DNA from: Branchiostoma floridae
Lineage: Eukaryota > Chordata > Leptocardii > Amphioxiformes > Branchiostomatidae
NCBI RefSeq assembly: GCF_000003815.2
Contig: NC_049989.1
Coordinates: 15,566,883-15,630,882, forward strand
DNA length: 64,000 nt
Reading direction: 5' to 3'
Part shown: one piece after another, positions 57,701 through 63,700 of the stretch
How positions within the stretch are numbered: the first letter of the stretch is position 1
Layout: every line of letters begins with the position of its first letter
Made by a program: the position numbers and the translations under genes
The notes under the pieces: model-generated
Seen by the model: the letters and a program-made list of their open reading frames with translations, nothing else
The model's database searches: none
What the model was told of the DNA's origin: nothing

Positions 57701-60700
57701 TGAAGAGGAGGTCAATAATGCACACAGACAAAACTTATTTCTAAAATCAGCTCCCATTTAGTTTTTCCCGAGACCACACATATTTTCACAATATCAGCTC
57801 AAATAATATATATTATAACCAGTGTTATGCAGCGAAACATGTAGCAATTTAGACTCGCGTACTGATCCCATATTCCCTTAAGAGATACAAAATAAAAACA
57901 TAATAATGCAAATATTTGACGGACATGCAGCCATTCTCATTGGTCAATTTTCTATTTTCCATACTATCATTGGTTGAACTAGTACTACTAATTATGATGG
58001 ACAGTATTTTGTTTGCCTCATTGAACTCGTTTTATATTTATCATGGCCGCCGCGTGAGAAAGGTGTATACCGAACCTATGTATCAGATAAGTTTTAAAAG
58101 CCACGTTTTAGAGTATTAGAGGTCTTATCGCTATTTGTAAAGATATTTTCCACACTATTTTAACATTTGCATGCTTGTTTTGGACCGCGATAGGACATGG
58201 TCTATAATTCCTTCCTTCCTTCCTTCCTTCCTTCCTTCCTTCCTTCCTTCCTTCCTTCCTTCCTTCCTTCCTTCCTTCCTTCCTTCCTTCCTTCCTTCCT
58301 TCCTTCCTTCCTTCCTTCCTTCCTTCCTTCCTTCCTTCCTTCCTTCCTTCCTTCCTTCCTTCCTTCCTTCCTTCCTTCCTTCCCTCTCTTCCTTCCTTCC
58401 TTCCTTCCTTCCTTCCTTCCTTCTTTCCTTCCTTCCTCCCTCTCTCCCTTCCTTCCCCCTCCATTCCTTCCTCCCATCAATCAATCATTCAGTCAGTCAT
58501 TCTAAACTATATTGCTCAATGTATACTGATTACTGCGTTTTCTCTACTTCAGGTTTCCTACTGTGGGCCACCAGTAGAATTCGCTACACGCTCGGGGTTG
58601 GGGACCTGGAAAATGACAACGACAACAACTTCACTCTCAAGAACAGTCTCTGGTTCTCCTATTGGTCCATCGTCAGAAAAGGTAAGATTTTAAAATCCTC
58701 ACGATGTCTTTTTCATCGAATAGCATTCGTCATTTTTGCATGGTATTCAGAAAATCATTGTATAGTAACTTTTTACCATGCAAGATCACATTGATGAAAT
58801 GGAAGCGAGTCATCTCAACTGTCATACAATAACCACTGTGAATACATGCATGAAACTGCATTCTGTGGCTTTGCTTTCGCTTCGCTCACTCGCGGTCGTT
58901 TATCCGGTAGTTATAAGAACCCGACCATAACATCATTTACACCTTATTGTTTATTATTATATCTGAAGGTTACGTACCTCTTCATTGTTTATTATTTATT
59001 ATATCTGAAGATCACAGAAGATTAAGCAACTTATATAATATTTTATTTTTCACCAGGCGGAGAGCCAGCCCCTCGTGCCATCCACACCAGATTGCTTGGG
59101 GGCTTCTGGTGGTTGTTCTCCCTCATTGTCATGGCAACGTACACTGCCAACCTCACGGCTTTTCTGACAGTCAAGCGCCTGGAAACCCCCATAAGATCCC
59201 TCGAGGACCTGGTCCACCAGTCGACTGTGGAGTTCGGCACCGTCAGGGGCAACTTTCTCTACAACTTCTTTCGGGAACAGAAAGGTGCTTTACACCATAT
59301 TTTTTCCTCTCATTGTCCATTTAGACCATGTTGATTTGATTATATGGATGACATCCTTTGAAAACCCTATAACTGATGGGCAATGACCCTAATTGACGCA
59401 GGCGCAGAAGGTCCAAAACGAGTCCATACAGTATTTTAGCCTATTTTCGATTTTTAGCAGGAAAATGTAAGTACATTTCATATTGGTGAGACAGTGTAGG
59501 TTGCAGATGTTCAGATTCGGCCAAAAAACTAGGCTTTGGTCCATCTAATTTGAAGTGCTGAGTCCCAAAAATGACGCCATGAAAAAGCAAGATGGCGGCA
59601 GGTTTGACCGCTGGAATAGTTGCACTGGTCAGAAAGTTTAAAGATTAGACTTTTGGACACTTGAGATAGCGGGCTGCTGTGTGGGGTGAGTTCTTATGAC
59701 CTGGAATGTTCACGGATGAGATTATGACACCCTGAACTTGCTAACTTTTACATTATCGCCTATGCAGATTTGTATTAGTGGTAACTGCTCTGATGCGAAC
59801 ATGCGAATAAAAAAAGTTTGGCAAAAAAAGTTACCTTCAGTATGAAATGTAGGTAGTCAGAAATATTGGAAAACAATGTCTAAACACAATTAGTGAAGTA
59901 TACCAAACACTAGATTTTTATTTCTGTTCTTTCACATCTTCTTTGGCATTCTATGACATAAGTATCCATTTCGGCAATCTACATTTACGGTTTATAAATG
60001 CTCGTTTTACAGTTAGCTGCTTTGTACGATTCAAAGTGTGATTCAAAACTTTTTATTCTTATTTCTTGAAACGGCCGAAATTTGATGCGCGCGTGGATGT
60101 CATCCATATAATCAAATCAACATGGCCTTATGAATAATACGGTTATGTGGTACTTTCCATAAACAATAGACGTTACTTAAGAAAGAGCATAGTGCTATCA
60201 TAATGCCAAATAGCAGGTACTCAAGCAACGATATGTGTCGATGAAGGTTAGACATCCAGGTAATAAGATATACCAAAAAGCAGTTACTCAAGCAACTGGA
60301 TATGATTTTGGAAACGGTCAGACGTTTCAGATGGTATCCACCATCTTTCGTCAGTGACACTTTTGTTGCTATTGGAATCCAATATTAATATTTTGGAAAC
60401 GTCATCCTTTTAATGCAGCATCCTCTACTTTTGTCACTGACACTAACGAAAGGTAGTAGATGGTATCTGAAAGGTCTGACCGTTTCCAAAATCATCTCCA
60501 GTTGCTTGAGTAACCGTTACTTGGCATACCTTATTACCTGAATGTCTAACCTTCATTGACGTTGCGTTATCATTGTTTAACAATGAAGGGCGGCTCTTAC
60601 AAATGTTGTGATTATTGCTAACAATAACCACAACATTTGTAAGAGCCGCCTTGCTTTGTGCCATAATCAAATACAGTTTGATGCTCCAGTATCTAGGACA

Positions 60701-63700
60701 ATTCGACAAAAACTATAAGAAGATATAAATGGACTGATATCATGTTGACTACTTCAAAAGTCATTATGGAATGTTGAATTGTGTTATTGTGTGTCTGTGT
60801 GTGTGTGTGTGTGTCTTTCCTCAACCCAGCTGTATGTAAAAATTATTACCTGAATTACCATCAATCAAAAGGTCCTGTGTTCTAATTCCCTGACGAGCAA
60901 TCGTAGTGCCTTTGGAAAAGGCCATGTGCATGATATTCCTTACTCAACACAGCTGTAAAAATGGTACCTGACTTTGAAGAAGAGATTGTAGAAGAGATCA
61001 AATGCGGTGGAAGGAGAGGGATCGGCTTCTTCCAATACCGTGCCACAGTGGTTTAGCTATCCCAACGATAGCACAAGGAGATGAGTCTACCTTTGCCTAC
61101 TTTTTCTACTACTTTTCCAGGTAGTGAAAACGTCTTTGACCGGATCTGGTACGCACTGGAAACCCAACCGGACATGCTGGTGGACAATCAGACGGAAGGA
61201 GTGGAAAGAACACGGCGTGGGAACTATGCCTATATCGGTAAATGTTCACAACGCCTTATGCGTTTCTTTCAACAATATGCTAGCATGCATTCTGTATCTG
61301 TATCTGTATAGACGGTATAACCACCCTTCGGCGTAACATACTTGCTACTATTTCCAAACCGGGACCACGATTTGTCCACGGTGTCTATTTGTTTCCCGGT
61401 TCCCGGTAACTCCAAGTTAAAAAAAATCCCGGGACCCTACCATGCTCGAAAATGGTTGCCCCGCAGTACAACATAGGGGTAACTCTCAAAACAGCCCTGC
61501 CACCTCTTCAATTGTGGCCAAAGCATTAGTCGGTAAGGCCTAGTTGACAAATGATGTTATAAAAGACACCAAACTACACAAGACGTAAAGGGAATAGTCG
61601 TGGTCATTATTTTTGTATATTTTTACGTATATATTTCTGTTTTGGGGCCGGCCGGGTCCAGGTTTGAAAATTTGATATTAGCCTTACCAGAAACACATAT
61701 TTCCTTTGGCATACATATTCCTTAGCTTTGTGCCCAGCCTAACTGTGCATCCCGTTCTGTCTAGGAGAGTACCCTGCTCTCGAGTATGAAGTTCGCCATG
61801 ACGAGGGGTGCCAGCTGATGATGGTAGGGAACCCCTTCATGACACGTGGGTACGGCATTGCCACCAAGCGGGGCAGCTCACTCAGCAAGACTCTGTCTGT
61901 CGGGTACGTTCACTGTTTTACTCAACAAAAAGGGTCGTAGGATCGTCGTACGTTCGCTAACTTCTGGCATTTTGGAGGACAAAATGTAAGTCTCCTACAA
62001 AGTTCAATTGTCTTGGTACACAAAATGCTGCTTTGGATCCATATCGGTGGTTGGTTCTTTCACGGTATGCTTGAAATCATATGGCATCAAAATCGTACGA
62101 CGATCGCGCGACCTTGTGACCGCGCCCTAATACCCCTGTTACCTTGCGCGAAAATCGATCGGACGACGATTTTGCGGCAATCGCCCGAGCCTCGCTTACA
62201 ATAACGATTTTATTGCACAACAATTGTACAAGGTGCAAAGTATGGCTTATATGTGACAGGGACGGTTTTCAGGTAAAAAATTCGCGCAACCCTCTGTTGA
62301 TCTTAGATATGGCCGATCTTCCATCGATACGCCCGAAGATCGTGGATAATGTGACAGGGGTATTAGTGACACTGTACTCAATTTGTGCAACGTATTTTGA
62401 TAGTACCACTCAAACATGATTAACATAAAGAGAGATACTTACAATCATAATAACATTAACAACAGAAGACATCAGTCTACCAGAGCTAGAAGAATTTAGT
62501 CTCCTGGATGATACATAATTGTGTGAGCTGAGTAGTATAAGTTTGAAATCGTATTAAACAGTTATTAGAGGTGAACCTCTGAGGACAAGACAATGTCTAC
62601 CAACGTCAAACAAGCGACCAATTAAGTATGATAGATTGTCTAGGAAGATCTTTCTATGCGCTGAAACATTCATTGGTACCTTTATTGGTCTCACTATGTA
62701 AATCTACAACAGGATTAAGTTATCTGGGACTTAATCTCACAGTAGGGAGAAATTTTGGCGTCGTGTTGGCGGAACAGTTAGAGTGTTTGGTTCAGAACCA
62801 AGAGGCCCTAGGTTTGGATCCTCTGGGAATACCTTGACCTTGATCTTGGTAGGGAAAACGGAGTTTTTCACCCGTTTTTACAGTATTGTATGTGGCTTAA
62901 ATCTAGAAATAGAGTTCTTCCTACCGGCCCTAACTTTCTCAGAACATGGTCGATAACACGACATTTACTTTCCTTGGCCTAACCGTACCAACGGAGCCAG
63001 AGATAATGAATACTTTAACAGGCAACCCGACGATCTTTGATTTACAGTCAGCAGTTTTAGCATGGCTGTGATATACGGGAAATGAAGTGGATTATGTCAT
63101 AAAGGGTAAATGTTGTTGTAAGACTCCGCCGGTCGTTTTGAAAGCTCTCGGTCATTAATCTTCATGATGAGGCAAACAGGGCGTACGCCCCCGAAAAACA
63201 ATCATCTGCCATATGTTCACACCTGTTGTGGCCTTTGAAATACAGGCAAACCTGGCCAAGCGACCACTTCTTCTTGGCGACCACCTGGCTATTACGATCG
63301 CTTTTCCTCGGTCTCGAAAATTTTCCCCGTTGACGTGAGCATTATGCGACCTCTTCACAACGACCACATGTCCTAATTGAGTATGACTTTACATTTTATG
63401 TCAAACTGCTCTTTCTACAATCACGAAAGAAGAGAGATGTTTGAAGAGGCCATCAAATTCCACCCAAACTTCCTCACATTCACTCACAAAAAGAAAAAGT
63501 TCTCCTTCTAACATCACAAAACCCACACATAATAGAAAAGGTGGGATCTTTCGTCTTCCACTGTCTTCGAAAAAGGAGTCGAACCCAATAACCCAGGTTC
63601 TAGAGTTAGCTTTTACTAGCTTCCTTGTTCGTCCGTCGGCATCGACGATGACCAGTGGCATCGCTGAGCTTTAGACTAGAGTACATACTTGTGATATTGA

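Noticed and set aside
58108-58794. Open frames with KEGR / LPSF patterns up to 207 codons
   Set aside because: They translate the TTCC repeat. Only the 3' part of one frame overlaps receptor exon 6, where the true start is the splice acceptor at 58553.
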